NCBI GenBank assembly: GCA_047974765.1
Contig: JBKECP010000020.1
Location: 124,001 to 188,000, forward strand
Source: JBKECP01 sp047974765
GTDB lineage: Bacteria; Pseudomonadota; Gammaproteobacteria; Pseudomonadales; Halieaceae
Length of the DNA: 64,000 bases
Direction: 5' to 3'
Under the pieces are notes generated by a model. It made no database searches and was not told the DNA's origin. It saw nothing but the letters and a program-made list of their open reading frames with translations. The position numbers and the translations under genes were made by a program. This document shows, piece after piece, positions 25,730 to 35,318 of this stretch; within the stretch, counting starts at the first letter, position 1; the number at the start of each line of letters is the position of its first letter.

Positions 25730-26575
25730 GTGCGAGAGCTGTCCCGCAAGGAAAAAACCGAATTCAATAAGTTGCAAAAGCGTTTGCGTCGCAATGTGGG
25801 CAATGCTATTGCCGACTACAACATGATTGAGCACGGTGACAGGGTCATGGTTTGTCTGTCCGGTGGCAAAGATTCCTACGGTATGCTGGATGTACTGATG
25901 AACCTGCGTCAGAGTGCGCCGGTAGATTTTGAACTGATAGTGGTTAACCTCGACCAGAAACAGCCTGGTTTTCCTGAAGACGTTCTGCCGACCTATCTCA
26001 ATACACTCAATATTCCCTACTATATTCTTGAGAAAGATACCTATTCCATCGTTCAGCAGGTGATACCTGAAGGCAAGACTACCTGCAGTCTGTGCTCGCG
26101 TTTGCGCCGTGGCAGCCTTTACGGTTTTGCTGAAAGTATCGGCGCCAGCAAAATCGCACTTGGTCATCACCGGGATGACATCGTTGAAACACTGTTTCTG
26201 AATATGTTCTTTCAGGGTTCCTTAAAGGCGATGCCGCCAAAATTACTCAGTGATGATGGTAAAAATGTGGTTATCCGTCCGCTGGCGTATTGCAAAGAGC
26301 GTGACCTGGCGGCCTTTGCCGATTATAAGGGTTTCCCCATCATTCCCTGCAACCTTTGCGGCTCCCAGGAAAATCTGCAACGCAAGCAAATCAAGCAAAT
26401 GCTGGCGCAATGGGAACGTGACTATCCGGGGCGCACAGAAACAATTTTTCGCGCCATTAAGCATGTGTCGCCATCCCAGTTGGCTGATATCAGGTTGTTT
26501 GATTTTGGCAGTTTGCGGGCTCAGGCAGACCCGGGGCTGCACCTGCCTGAAGGTATCCGGGTTGTTAACTTATAG
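25730..26575 (+). CDS. ttcA: tRNA 2-thiocytidine synthetase TtcA
   Basis: A 281-residue cytoplasmic enzyme that thiolates cytidine 32 of certain tRNAs. It has the PP-loop SGGKDSYGML for ATP activation and the CSLCSRLRRG motif; with a later cysteine (IPCNLCGSQ) this carries an iron-sulfur cluster. KLQKRLRRNVGNAIADYNMIE matches the family N-terminus. The frame is open from a GTG at 25667, but the GTG at 25730 with AAGAG upstream fits the promoter and family length better. The stop codon overlaps the ccmA start by one base. Confidence 0.93.
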   Translation: MRELSRKEKTEFNKLQKRLRRNVGNAIADYNMIEHGDRVMVCLSGGKDSYGMLDVLMNLRQSAPVDFELIVVNLDQKQPGFPEDVLPTYLNTLNIPYYILEKDTYSIVQQVIPEGKTTCSLCSRLRRGSLYGFAESIGASKIALGHHRDDIVETLFLNMFFQGSLKAMPPKLLSDDGKNVVIRPLAYCKERDLAAFADYKGFPIIPCNLCGSQENLQRKQIKQMLAQWERDYPGRTETIFRAIKHVSPSQLADIRLFDFGSLRAQADPGLHLPEGIRVVNL

Positions 26576-27201
26576 TGTCAGTCAGCGTGTCGGTCAGGCC
26601 TGGTGATGTCCTGCTTCAGGCTTCTTCACTGGGGCTTGAACGCGGTGGTCGTGTGTTGTTTGAGGGGCTTTCTTTTAGTCTTTACAGCGGTCAGCTGATG
26701 CAGATTGATGGTGCTAACGGTGCGGGTAAAACCAGCTTGCTGCGAATTCTGGCGGGGCTGTCACGCTATGGTTTTGAAGGCAGCGTCAAGCGCACTGTGC
26801 CGGTGCTCTTTCTCGGTCATCTCAGCTCTGTTAAAGGCGTGTTGACGCCGCGTGAAAATCTTGCCTGGCACCTGTCGGGTGAGTCTGTCTATGAGCGTGA
26901 ACACATCGATTGGGCACTGGCGCAGGTGGGCCTTTGCGGTTATGAGGACGTGCCCAGCCATACACTGTCGGCGGGACAGCATCGGCGGGTCAATCTGGCC
27001 CGGCTCTATTTATCAGAGTCGCCACTGTGGCTACTTGATGAACCTTTTACTGCCATTGACAAGCAGGGTGTGACTGAGCTGGAAGCGCTGATGGAGCAGC
27101 ATGTGGAAAAGGGGGGGGCGCTGCTGCTGACTTCACATCAGGTATTGTCGGTGCAACGTCCGGTACAGCGACTTAGCCTGCAGCAGGGACTATTGGTATG
27201 A
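26575..27201 (+). CDS. ccmA: Heme exporter ATP-binding protein CcmA
   Basis: A 208-residue ATPase of the CcmABCD complex, which drives release of heme-loaded CcmE during System I cytochrome c maturation. Walker A is GANGAGKTS, the signature is LSAGQHRRVNLAR, and Walker B is LWLLDEPF. Translation starts at a GTG that shares its first base with the last base of the ttcA stop codon. It overlaps ccmB by ATGA. Confidence 0.94.
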   Translation: MSVSVSVRPGDVLLQASSLGLERGGRVLFEGLSFSLYSGQLMQIDGANGAGKTSLLRILAGLSRYGFEGSVKRTVPVLFLGHLSSVKGVLTPRENLAWHLSGESVYEREHIDWALAQVGLCGYEDVPSHTLSAGQHRRVNLARLYLSESPLWLLDEPFTAIDKQGVTELEALMEQHVEKGGALLLTSHQVLSVQRPVQRLSLQQGLLV

Positions 27202-27908
27202 GTGCGCCTGACAGTCTTTCTGGTCGTGTTCCTGGTACGCTGGCTTTTGCCCGCCGTCTGTTGCGGCGTCAGCTGACCCTGGCCTTGCGGCGGCCGATTG
27301 AAATTGGCAATCCACTGCTGTTTTTTGCCATGGTGGTTGTTTTGTTTCCACTTGGTCTGGGACCGGCGCCCGATACTTTGAGTACTTTTGCCCCGGGTAT
27401 TTTATGGATAGTGGCGCTGCTGGCCAATTTGCTCAGTGCTGAATTGTTGTTTCGCAGCGACTATGAAGATGGCAGTCTGGAGCAGCTGTTGCTGTCGCCC
27501 CAGCCCCTGTATATTTCTGTACTCAGCTATGTGCTGGCCCAATGGCTGGTGAGTGGTGCCCTGCTGGCGTTATTATCGCCATTGTTCGCAGTGATGTTGA
27601 ATTTAAAACCCCCGGCAATATTGATATTGCTGCTGAGCCTGCTGTTGGGCAGTGCTGTACTGAGTCTGGTGGGTGGTATCGGGGCCGCTTTGACAGTGGG
27701 TCTTAAACGCGGTGGTATGCTGGTGGCCTTGCTGGTATTGCCGCTTTATATGCCGGTATTGATTTTTGGCAGTGCTGCTGTGCAGGCAGCTGCCAAGGGT
27801 TTTCCTTCGGCGCCACATCTGGCGATCCTGGGAGCCATGCTATGCATGGCTATTGCACTGGCGCCACTGGCTATGTCAGCGGCGCTGAGAATTACAATCG
27901 ACGCCTGA
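27198..27908 (+). CDS. ccmB: Heme exporter permease CcmB
   Basis: A 236-residue inner-membrane protein with six hydrophobic segments, the membrane partner of CcmA. The N-terminal basic stretch before GNPLLFFAMVVVLFPL is typical. It overlaps the ccmA stop by four bases (ATGA), indicating translational coupling. The ccmC ATG is 58 bp downstream. Confidence 0.94.
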   Translation: MSAPDSLSGRVPGTLAFARRLLRRQLTLALRRPIEIGNPLLFFAMVVVLFPLGLGPAPDTLSTFAPGILWIVALLANLLSAELLFRSDYEDGSLEQLLLSPQPLYISVLSYVLAQWLVSGALLALLSPLFAVMLNLKPPAILILLLSLLLGSAVLSLVGGIGAALTVGLKRGGMLVALLVLPLYMPVLIFGSAAVQAAAKGFPSAPHLAILGAMLCMAIALAPLAMSAALRITIDA

Positions 27909-27966
27909 CACAAAGCAGAGTGCTTTGTTTGTCCGGCCAACTCCTCGGAGTATAATTGCTGCTGCT

Positions 27967-28710
27967 ATGTGGTCATTCTTCCATAAACTGGGGTCACCAC
28001 CCTGGTTATATCGTATCTCCGGCATTATTTTGCGCTGGTTGCTTCCGCTGACACTACTGGTGCTGGGTGCTGGTATGGTGTGGGGTTTGCTGTTTACGCC
28101 ACCGGATTTTCGCCAGGGTAACAGTTACCGCATTATCTTTATTCATGTACCGGCGGCAGTTGTTGCTTTGGGTGCCTACTACATCATGGCCATTGCCGGT
28201 GCCATCGGCCTGGTTTGGAAGATGAAACTGGCTGATGTAGCAGTGAAGTCCTGTGCACCAATTGGTGCGGCCCTGACCTTTATTGCCTTGGTGACAGGTG
28301 CCATCTGGGGTAAGCCGACCTGGGGTACATGGTGGGAATGGGACGCACGTCTGACTTCCATGCTGATTCTGTTCTTTCTCTATCTGGGCGTTATTGCCCT
28401 GTATGAGGCCTACGACAACAAAGAAGCGGCAAGCAAAGCCTGTGCCGTGCTCAGTTTGGTGGGGATGGTCAATATTCCAATTATCTATAAATCAGTGGAT
28501 TGGTGGCACAGCCTGCATCAACCGGCTTCTATCAAGTTTTTTGGTGAATCAACGATTGATACCAGCATGCTTTATCCACTGCTGCTGATGATCGCAGGGT
28601 TTTATGCCCTGTTTAGCTGTTGTTTGCTGATGAATATGCGCGTTGAAATACTACAGCGGGAGTCGCGCAGCAACTGGGTCCGCAAGTTGGTGGCGGGAGT
28701 GGATGGCTGA
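27967..28710 (+). CDS. ccmC: Heme exporter/handling protein CcmC
   Basis: A 247-residue inner-membrane protein with six transmembrane segments. It carries the tryptophan-rich WGTWWEWDARLTS motif in a periplasmic loop and conserved His residues (IIFIHVPAAV, WWHSLHQPA) that hold heme for transfer to CcmE. An open frame extends to a TTG at 27925, but the ATG at 27967 fits the family. The stop codon overlaps the ccmD start by one base. Confidence 0.95.
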   Translation: MWSFFHKLGSPPWLYRISGIILRWLLPLTLLVLGAGMVWGLLFTPPDFRQGNSYRIIFIHVPAAVVALGAYYIMAIAGAIGLVWKMKLADVAVKSCAPIGAALTFIALVTGAIWGKPTWGTWWEWDARLTSMLILFFLYLGVIALYEAYDNKEAASKACAVLSLVGMVNIPIIYKSVDWWHSLHQPASIKFFGESTIDTSMLYPLLLMIAGFYALFSCCLLMNMRVEILQRESRSNWVRKLVAGVDG

Positions 28711-28946
28711 TGTATTTTGATAGTGTACAGGCTCTGTTGACAATGGGTGGACACGGCCCTTATGTCTGGGCTGCTTATATGATCACACTGGCCATACTGG
28801 CTCTGTTGTTATTTATTCCCTTGCGTCGCAAGCGCCTGTTACAGCGGGAGCTGGCGGGACGGTTTCGGCGCGCTGATCAGGTACAGGCCAGGACATTGGT
28901 TCAGATACAAAGTGATGAGGAGCTAAAGCGTGCATCCACTTCGTAA
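28710..28946 (+). CDS. ccmD: Heme exporter accessory protein CcmD
   Basis: A 78-residue single-pass membrane protein. It has the typical MGGHGPYVWAAY motif before the helix and a basic cytoplasmic tail (PLRRKRLLQREL). CcmD stabilises the CcmABC-CcmE interaction. Its 3' end overlaps the ccmE start by 17 bases. Confidence 0.93.
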   Translation: MYFDSVQALLTMGGHGPYVWAAYMITLAILALLLFIPLRRKRLLQRELAGRFRRADQVQARTLVQIQSDEELKRASTS

Positions 28947-29433
28947 ACAGCGGCTGATTATTGTGCTGTGCATTGTGCTTTTCTCCAGTGCAGCGGTGGG
29001 TTTGATTGCCTATGCCATGCGCGGGAATATCAATCTTTTTTTCTCGCCTATTGAGGTGGCCCAGGGCAAAGCACCCGTTGGTCAGTCCATCCGGGTTGGC
29101 GGTATGGTGGTGAAAGGTTCACTTGAGCGGGCTGATGACAGCCTCAAAATCCGTTTTGAAGTAACGGATTATCAGGCTACGGTGCCGGTGGTTTATGAAG
29201 GTATTTTGCCGGATTTATTTGATGAGGGGCAGGGTGCTGTGGCCTCTGGCGTACTCGATGAACAGGGTGTATTGCAGGCTACGGAAGTGCTGGCCAAGCA
29301 CGATGAAAATTACATGCCACCGGAAGTGGCTGCGGCTCTGGAGGCTTCGGGTGTGAAGGGGCATGTTGGCCAGCAGGTTGATCAAGGGGAGTATCGACAA
29401 AACAATTTACAAAACAAAGAGCAGACCAAATGA
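28930..29433 (+). CDS. ccmE: Periplasmic heme chaperone CcmE
   Basis: A 167-residue protein with an N-terminal membrane anchor and a periplasmic beta-barrel. His124 in LAKHDENYMPPEV is the conserved residue that binds heme covalently, and Tyr128 is the usual axial ligand. Translation begins at a GTG within the ccmD coding region. It overlaps ccmF by ATGA. Confidence 0.95.
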   Translation: MHPLRKQRLIIVLCIVLFSSAAVGLIAYAMRGNINLFFSPIEVAQGKAPVGQSIRVGGMVVKGSLERADDSLKIRFEVTDYQATVPVVYEGILPDLFDEGQGAVASGVLDEQGVLQATEVLAKHDENYMPPEVAAALEASGVKGHVGQQVDQGEYRQNNLQNKEQTK

Positions 29434-31418
29434 TTGCCGAACTGGGGCATTTTTCGCTGATACTCGCTTTTTGTCTTGCGCTGGTGCTGGCACTGGTACC
29501 TCTGTGGGGCGCCTGGCGCAACAACAGCGCAGCAATGGCGTTGGCGCCGGGTTTGGCAATGGGCCAGCTGGTGTTTGTATCTATCAGTTTTGCCTGTCTG
29601 GCCACGGCTTTTTTGCAGGATGATTTTTCCGTGGCACTGGTGGCCAGTAACAGCAACAGTCTGTTGCCAGTCTGGTATAAATTCTGTGCGCTATGGGGCA
29701 ATCATGAAGGATCACTGTTGCTGTGGGTCCAGTTTCTGGTGCTGTGGACAGCTGCTGTAGCACTATTTAGCCGGGGTTTGCCGCTATTGATGTTGTCGCG
29801 TGTGTTGTCAGTCATGGGCTTTATCGCGGTGGGTTTTTTGTCCTTTTCGCTGTTTACCTCCAATCCCTTCGAGCGTCTGCTGCCGGGTATTCCTGTTGAT
29901 GGTCGTGACCTGAATCCGCTATTGCAGGATCCGGGTATGATTTTTCATCCGCCTTTACTTTACATGGGGTACGTTGGCTTTTCGGTGGCTTTTGCCTTTG
30001 CTATCGCCGCTTTACTGGGTGGGCGTCTGGATGCTGCCTGGGCGCGCTGGTCGCGGCCCTGGACAAATGTCGCCTGGGCCTTTTTGAGCCTGGGTATCAT
30101 GCTCGGCAGCTGGTGGGCCTATTATGAACTGGGCTGGGGGGGCTGGTGGTTCTGGGATCCGGTCGAAAATGCCTCTTTTATGCCCTGGCTGGCGGGTACG
30201 GCACTATTACATTCACTGGCAGTAACGGAGAAGCGTGGCCTGTTCAAGAGCTGGACGGTGCTGTTGGCAATTTTTGCCTTTTCTCTCAGTCTGGTCGGTA
30301 CCTTTCTGGTCCGTTCCGGAGTGATTACCTCCGTGCATGCCTTTGCTACCGACCCGGCTCGCGGGCTCTTTATTCTGATTTTTCTGGGCATCGTTGTTGG
30401 CGCCTCCCTGACACTTTACGCCCTGCGGGCACCTGCGGTTAATTCACGGGTGCGTTTTGAATGGCTGTCGCGGGAGATGCTGCTGCTCATCAATAATATT
30501 ATCTTTCTGGTGGCCACGCTCACTGTACTTTTTGGCACATTGTTCCCGCTGCTGATGGATGCCCTTGGCAAGGGTAAATACTCAGTGGGGCCACCGTATT
30601 TCAATGCTGTTTTTGTGCCGTTGATGGCACTGTTGATTCCCTTTATGGGTATTGGGCCGGTATCGCGCTGGAAACGCGATACTGCCAGCCGCTGGAAGGC
30701 TGAATTATTGTTGCCGGCACTGGCTTCGCTGGTGTGTGGTTTGACATTGCCACTGGTGCACAATGCCCCCTATAACCCCTGGGTGGCACTGGCATTGGTG
30801 CTGGCTTTGTGGCTGGTGCTGGGTATGGTCCGGGATCTCTGGCAGCGTCTGCGCTCAACGACTGACTGGCGCCGGGGGTTGCGGCGCATCCCCGCAAGCT
30901 ACTGGGGTATGGTGCTGGCACATATTGGTTTTGCCTTGACCGTGACAGGAGCTGTTGCCACCAGCCAATACAGTATCGAACACGATCTTAAAATGGCACC
31001 GGGTCAAAGTGAGACGCTGGCTGGTTACCATTTTCAGTTTGTTGGTCTGGAGCAGGTGCAGGGCCCTAACTATGTGGCTGATGAAGCCCGGTTTGTCATT
31101 AGCCGCGATGGCCGCGAAATGGCCCGGCTGGCACCCCAGAAACGACATTATCTGGTGGGGCGCTCGATGATGACCGAAGCGGCTATTGATGCCGGCCTGT
31201 TTCGGGATCTCTATGTGGCCATGGGAGAAGCCGTTGGTGACAGTGGTGCCTGGGCCATTCGTCTGCATTACAAGCCAATGGTGCGCTGGCTGTGGCTTGG
31301 CGCTATTTTTATGGCCGTCGGTGGTTTTATGACCGTGGTGGACAAGCGTTACCGGCAGCGGGTGCGCCGCAGCCGTACTCCCGCAATAACAGGAGCTGCC
31401 GATGGCGTCCAGGCTTAA
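29430..31418 (+). CDS. ccmF: Cytochrome c heme lyase subunit CcmF
   Basis: A 662-residue polytopic membrane protein that attaches heme to apocytochrome c together with CcmH and CcmI. The tryptophan-rich heme-binding loop reads GGWWFWDPVENASFMPW near residues 234-250. Further conserved segments include GVITSVHAFATDP, a large periplasmic domain and final helices. The length is normal. The 3' end overlaps ccmG by 17 bases. Confidence 0.95.
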   Translation: MIAELGHFSLILAFCLALVLALVPLWGAWRNNSAAMALAPGLAMGQLVFVSISFACLATAFLQDDFSVALVASNSNSLLPVWYKFCALWGNHEGSLLLWVQFLVLWTAAVALFSRGLPLLMLSRVLSVMGFIAVGFLSFSLFTSNPFERLLPGIPVDGRDLNPLLQDPGMIFHPPLLYMGYVGFSVAFAFAIAALLGGRLDAAWARWSRPWTNVAWAFLSLGIMLGSWWAYYELGWGGWWFWDPVENASFMPWLAGTALLHSLAVTEKRGLFKSWTVLLAIFAFSLSLVGTFLVRSGVITSVHAFATDPARGLFILIFLGIVVGASLTLYALRAPAVNSRVRFEWLSREMLLLINNIIFLVATLTVLFGTLFPLLMDALGKGKYSVGPPYFNAVFVPLMALLIPFMGIGPVSRWKRDTASRWKAELLLPALASLVCGLTLPLVHNAPYNPWVALALVLALWLVLGMVRDLWQRLRSTTDWRRGLRRIPASYWGMVLAHIGFALTVTGAVATSQYSIEHDLKMAPGQSETLAGYHFQFVGLEQVQGPNYVADEARFVISRDGREMARLAPQKRHYLVGRSMMTEAAIDAGLFRDLYVAMGEAVGDSGAWAIRLHYKPMVRWLWLGAIFMAVGGFMTVVDKRYRQRVRRSRTPAITGAADGVQA

Positions 31419-31974
31419 ACTATTTTTACCGCTGATTCTGTTTGTGGTGCTGGCACTGTTTTTATATCGCGGGTTGTCGATGGATCCGCGAGAGTTGCCA
31501 TCGGCACTGATTGACAAACCCTTTCCGGTCTTTGCCCTGTCATCGCTAGCCGACGGAAATATCCTCAGACGCGATACACTGACAGGTGAGGTTTCTCTGG
31601 TCAATGTGTGGGCGACCTGGTGCGTGTCCTGTCGTGTTGAGCATCCCTACCTGGAAAAATTGGCAGCTGAGGGCGGGGTGCGCATTGTTGGTATCAATTA
31701 TAAAGATGATGAAAATCTGGCCCGGCGCTGGTTGCAGCAACTGGGCAACCCCTATGCGCTGATTTTGTCGGATACTGAAGGTAAATTAGGTCTTGATCTG
31801 GGTGTTTACGGTGCTCCTGAAACTTATCTGGTCGATGCTCAGGGGGTGATTCGTTACCGCCATGTAGGTGTGATTGATGAAAAGATATGGACAACAGTGC
31901 TGGCGCCTCTGTATCGGGAGGTGGGCGGACGTGCGCCCGCCGGTCAATGGGGCAGCACTGGCGGTGAGGGATGA
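31402..31974 (+). CDS. ccmG: Periplasmic thioredoxin CcmG/DsbE
   Basis: A 190-residue membrane-anchored thioredoxin that keeps the apocytochrome CxxCH cysteines and CcmH reduced. A signal anchor covers residues 5-22. The active site is WATWCVSC, with Cys74 and Cys77. GVYGAPETYLVD includes the cis-proline region typical of CcmG. It overlaps ccmH by ATGA. Confidence 0.95.
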   Translation: MASRLKLFLPLILFVVLALFLYRGLSMDPRELPSALIDKPFPVFALSSLADGNILRRDTLTGEVSLVNVWATWCVSCRVEHPYLEKLAAEGGVRIVGINYKDDENLARRWLQQLGNPYALILSDTEGKLGLDLGVYGAPETYLVDAQGVIRYRHVGVIDEKIWTTVLAPLYREVGGRAPAGQWGSTGGEG

Positions 31975-32462
31975 ATATGCGCGCAATGATATTGCTGCCC
32001 TTTCTGTTACTGACGCTGCTGGGTGGTTCGCGGGCACTGGCGGTAATTGAAAGCTATGATTTTTCTTCACCGGAGCTGGCATTGCGCTATCGTGCGCTGA
32101 GTCAGGAATTGCGCTGCCCGAGATGCCAGAACCAGAACATTGCCGATTCCGATGCTCCTATCGCCCAGGATTTGCGGCGCTTGCTTCACCAGCAGCTTGA
32201 GGATGGTGCCACTGATGCGGAAATTCTTGATTTTATGGTTGCCCGTTACGGGGAGTTTGTACGCTATCGCCCTGAAATGCAGGGTCCTACGTTGATCTTG
32301 TGGCTGCTGCCGGGCGCTTTGCTGTTGCTGGCGGCTGTCACGGTGGTACTGATGTTGCGCAGTCGCAATAAAATGTCATTGATAGCGGGTTTGAGTGATG
32401 AGGAACAGGCCCGGTTTGAGCAGCTGTTACAGCAACAAAAACAATCGGAGAATGACGCTTGA
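31971..32462 (+). CDS. ccmH: Cytochrome c maturation protein CcmH
   Basis: A 163-residue protein with a signal peptide, a small periplasmic helical domain and one C-terminal membrane helix. The redox motif is LRCPRCQNQ (Cys49, Cys52), which resolves disulfides on apocytochrome c. The length shows that it is the short CcmH form, with the TPR part encoded separately as ccmI. The stop codon overlaps the ccmI TTG start. Confidence 0.95.
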   Translation: MNMRAMILLPFLLLTLLGGSRALAVIESYDFSSPELALRYRALSQELRCPRCQNQNIADSDAPIAQDLRRLLHQQLEDGATDAEILDFMVARYGEFVRYRPEMQGPTLILWLLPGALLLLAAVTVVLMLRSRNKMSLIAGLSDEEQARFEQLLQQQKQSENDA

Positions 32463-33700
32463 GTATTTTTGTCATAGCCTGCATCGGCCTTGTCCTGCTG
32501 AGCGGCCTGTTTCTGCTGACTCCTTTGCGTTTTAGTGCTCAAGACGATGATCAGGAAGCTGCCAATCTTGACTGGTATCGTCAGCGGGAGTCTGAATTAG
32601 CCGCTGAGTCGTTTAATAAAGCTGATGGTGAAGCGCTGGCGGAAGATGCCCGATTGCGTCTGTTGGAAGAGCATCCGGGAAGAGCTGATGTGGTGGCTGT
32701 GCCTGCTGGCGACAGGCGTTTTGCTGGCTGGCTGCTGTTGCCTGTTATTGCAGTGCTGGCAGCGTGGCTTTATTACCGTCTTGGTGGCTTCAGCGATGTG
32801 CTGTTGAGTGAGCGTATTCAAACACTGAGTGAGCAGTCACCGGCGACTGAAGTGGCAACCGTTATGGCTGATATTGAAAAACGCCTGCAACAGCGCCCGG
32901 ATAATCTCCATTACCGTTTAATGCTCGGTCATTATTTTATGGGCCAGGAAGATTTTGGCAGAGCGGCAGCGTTTTTCAGCGCACTGGCACAGCGCGTGCC
33001 GGAAGATGCGCAAGTGTTGGCCTATGCGGCCCAGTCCAGCTATCTGGCGGCAAACAGAGTACTTGATAGTGACAGCCAGCATCTGGCTGAGCAGGCTCTG
33101 GCGATCGATCCCGGCCAGCGTACGGCGCTTGGCTTGCTGGGCATGGTAGCTTTTGAGCGGGGTCATTATCGCGGTGCTATCGACTATTGGCAGCGCTTGC
33201 GTCAGACAGAGCAGCCTGGCTCACCGGGCGATCAGATGATAGCCGACATTATTGAACGTGCGCACATCCGTTTGAAAGAGGGAGAGTCCGTGCTGGATAA
33301 CAGCCCTGAGCGTATAAACAGCCCTGAGCCAGGCAGTGATGAACAATCTGCAATATCATTCGGTGTTACTGTACAGGTCAGTTTGCCAGCGCAAGCCAGC
33401 GTTGATCCAGGGGATACGGTTTTCGTATTTGCACGCAGGGCAGGCAGTGACAATCGTATGCCAATTGCTGTGCAGCGCCTGAGTGCCGCCAGTCTGCCAT
33501 TCACTGTGCGTCTGGATGACAGCCGTGCGATGGCGGGACAAAAACTATCCAGCGCCGGACAGATTGAAGTGGTGGTGCAGCTGTCTCCCAGCGGCCAACC
33601 GGGTGAATCCAATGCCAGTTGGCTTGGCAAAAGTGCTGCTATAAACCCCGGGTTTGACGAAGAAATATTACATATTGAATTAAGTCCGCATAAGGGCTGA
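32459..33700 (+). CDS. ccmI: Cytochrome c maturation protein CcmI (TPR)
   Basis: A 413-residue apocytochrome chaperone. Two N-terminal membrane helices (about 1-20 and 90-108) flank a cytoplasmic loop. TPR repeats follow from about residue 145 to 270 (YRLMLGHYFMGQEDFGRAAAFF is one). The C-terminal domain starts with VTVQVSLPA. Translation begins at a TTG overlapping the ccmH stop. It is the last gene of the ccm operon; only weak secondary structure follows. Confidence 0.92.
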   Translation: MSIFVIACIGLVLLSGLFLLTPLRFSAQDDDQEAANLDWYRQRESELAAESFNKADGEALAEDARLRLLEEHPGRADVVAVPAGDRRFAGWLLLPVIAVLAAWLYYRLGGFSDVLLSERIQTLSEQSPATEVATVMADIEKRLQQRPDNLHYRLMLGHYFMGQEDFGRAAAFFSALAQRVPEDAQVLAYAAQSSYLAANRVLDSDSQHLAEQALAIDPGQRTALGLLGMVAFERGHYRGAIDYWQRLRQTEQPGSPGDQMIADIIERAHIRLKEGESVLDNSPERINSPEPGSDEQSAISFGVTVQVSLPAQASVDPGDTVFVFARRAGSDNRMPIAVQRLSAASLPFTVRLDDSRAMAGQKLSSAGQIEVVVQLSPSGQPGESNASWLGKSAAINPGFDEEILHIELSPHKG

Positions 33701-34005
33701 GTCAGATCGGCAGTTTTTTGGTTTTTATAACTGGCATCTGTATTTTTAAAAAATCTTATAAAGTCTTTTTTTCAAATTTATTACAATTCACAAGACCGGT
33801 TTACGTTAGAGTAGGGGCTGTTGATTGTCAGTGCATGTAAAAGTCATTTTAAATGCCTTTTTGGAACTTTGACTTGTCTTGCTGTTTTGTGGTCAACGCT
33901 TATTGTCTGTTTAAATAAACGGGGTATTTTGATCGGTAAAAATTTTATGGTGTAAATAGAATAAAAAAATAAGAATGATTAATGACACAAGGTAGAGGAT
34001 TAAGC
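33701..34005 (+). promoter_or_regulatory. AT-rich 305-bp gap upstream of the exported protein gene
   Basis: No reading frame with coding character was found on either strand. The region is clearly richer in A and T than its neighbours, with several T and A runs. A possible promoter is TTGATC (33929-33934) and TAAATA (33953-33958) with an 18-bp spacer. No clear ccmI terminator is visible. Confidence 0.3.
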
Positions 34006-35109
34006 ATGACTATATGCCTACAAAAAACGGCCAGGGCACTGGCCTTGGGTATTTTTATTTTTCCATTGTTTAGTGCGGGCGTCGCTGCCCAGAACATGAT
34101 TGCCAATCCGGGTTTTGATGATATCGAAGCGTCTCGCTGGGGTAATAATCGTGACGCGGACATTTCCCCCTGGATTATCGGCGGTGGCGGTGGCCCGAAT
34201 GTGGTCAAGGTCAACGGTGTCAGGGCATACGGTACTGGTCCAACCCGGGATGCCAACCCGGCAACAGGCAGTGGTGAAGTGCAGCAGTATCTTGATGTTA
34301 TCAGTGCCAGGGCCAATGATTTCTACCAGATCTTTACCGTTCCTCAGTGTGGCATATTGCCAGCTGGACAAACCCGCACCGTTGATTTTTCAGGCTGGTT
34401 TTCTCCCCGTCGCGAAGGTGGTGGTGTGGGTACTTTGACTATTCGTGAGGGAGCTGGTCTTGGCGGTACTGTATTGGCTACGGCCACAGCCACCGTACCG
34501 ACAGATACAACGGTACCCCCGGTGTATCCCTGGTTGCAGACGTCCGGTTCCGTCGTTGTGCCCACCGGTACCCAGATTACCTATGTGGTTAGTATGGGGG
34601 GCAGTCTCAATTTTGACGAAGCGTTGATGGAGTTTTCCGATATTAGCGGTGCCTGTCCAACCGCCAGGCTGATACTGGCTATTGAGTGGGCGGGTGCGAC
34701 GGTGGGGGATGAGGTTACATTCCGTGCAAGCGATACGCGGGGTCTGGTGGGCGAGCTGGTTTCCGCAGCTGCATCAGCTTCGCATACCGAGACGCTGGCA
34801 ACGCCTGTCTATGTTGCCAGCGGCGATGTCATTAATCTGGCTGATATTCTGTCGGCACTCAATCAAAGCAGCTACACACCTGCATTCAATTGCAGTGGTG
34901 CGGGGGCTTTGACGGGCAGCGTGCTCACTGTTGATGATACCGGTGACAGCATCAGCTGCACCCTGACGTTAAGCCGCAATGCCTCACCTGGCGGCAATAC
35001 CGCCGAGGTGCAGCCTGTACCGCTCATGCCCATCTGGATATTGGTATGGATGGCGATGCTGATGGGGGTACTGGCACGGTATTCTTCACATCGCTTTTCG
35101 CGGACATAA
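34006..35109 (+). CDS. Exported protein with C-terminal sorting-like (CTERM-type) tail
   Basis: A 367-residue protein of unknown function. The signal peptide (about 1-28) ends VAA before QNMIANPGFDD; the NPGFD..W pattern resembles the start of carbohydrate-binding or jelly-roll domains. A second region after about residue 220 is Ser/Thr/Gly/Ala-rich. The C-terminus carries VPLMP, a hydrophobic helix (WILVWMAMLMGVLA), then RYSSHRFSRT. This tripartite motif, helix and Arg cluster is the layout of IPTL/PEP-CTERM-like sorting signals. AGAGGA six bases before the ATG at 34006 decides the start over an ATG at 33982. No sortase-like partner is in the window. Confidence 0.65.
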   Translation: MTICLQKTARALALGIFIFPLFSAGVAAQNMIANPGFDDIEASRWGNNRDADISPWIIGGGGGPNVVKVNGVRAYGTGPTRDANPATGSGEVQQYLDVISARANDFYQIFTVPQCGILPAGQTRTVDFSGWFSPRREGGGVGTLTIREGAGLGGTVLATATATVPTDTTVPPVYPWLQTSGSVVVPTGTQITYVVSMGGSLNFDEALMEFSDISGACPTARLILAIEWAGATVGDEVTFRASDTRGLVGELVSAAASASHTETLATPVYVASGDVINLADILSALNQSSYTPAFNCSGAGALTGSVLTVDDTGDSISCTLTLSRNASPGGNTAEVQPVPLMPIWILVWMAMLMGVLARYSSHRFSRT

Positions 35110-35318
35110 AGTTTTCGCATATTGACGTTGTTATGGCAGCCAGGCAGTAGTTGGCTGTCATTACAGCGCATTACTATCTGATTATCTTTAGCGCACCATA
35201 GTGTTGGCGGGGCAAGTCCGATACACTAGGCAGGGTGTCAAAATTCCAGGCACAGTATGGTTTTTGTCTGGAATATAGTCATAAAAAACAATCCCTTGCA
35301 GATGTTACCTAAGGCGCT

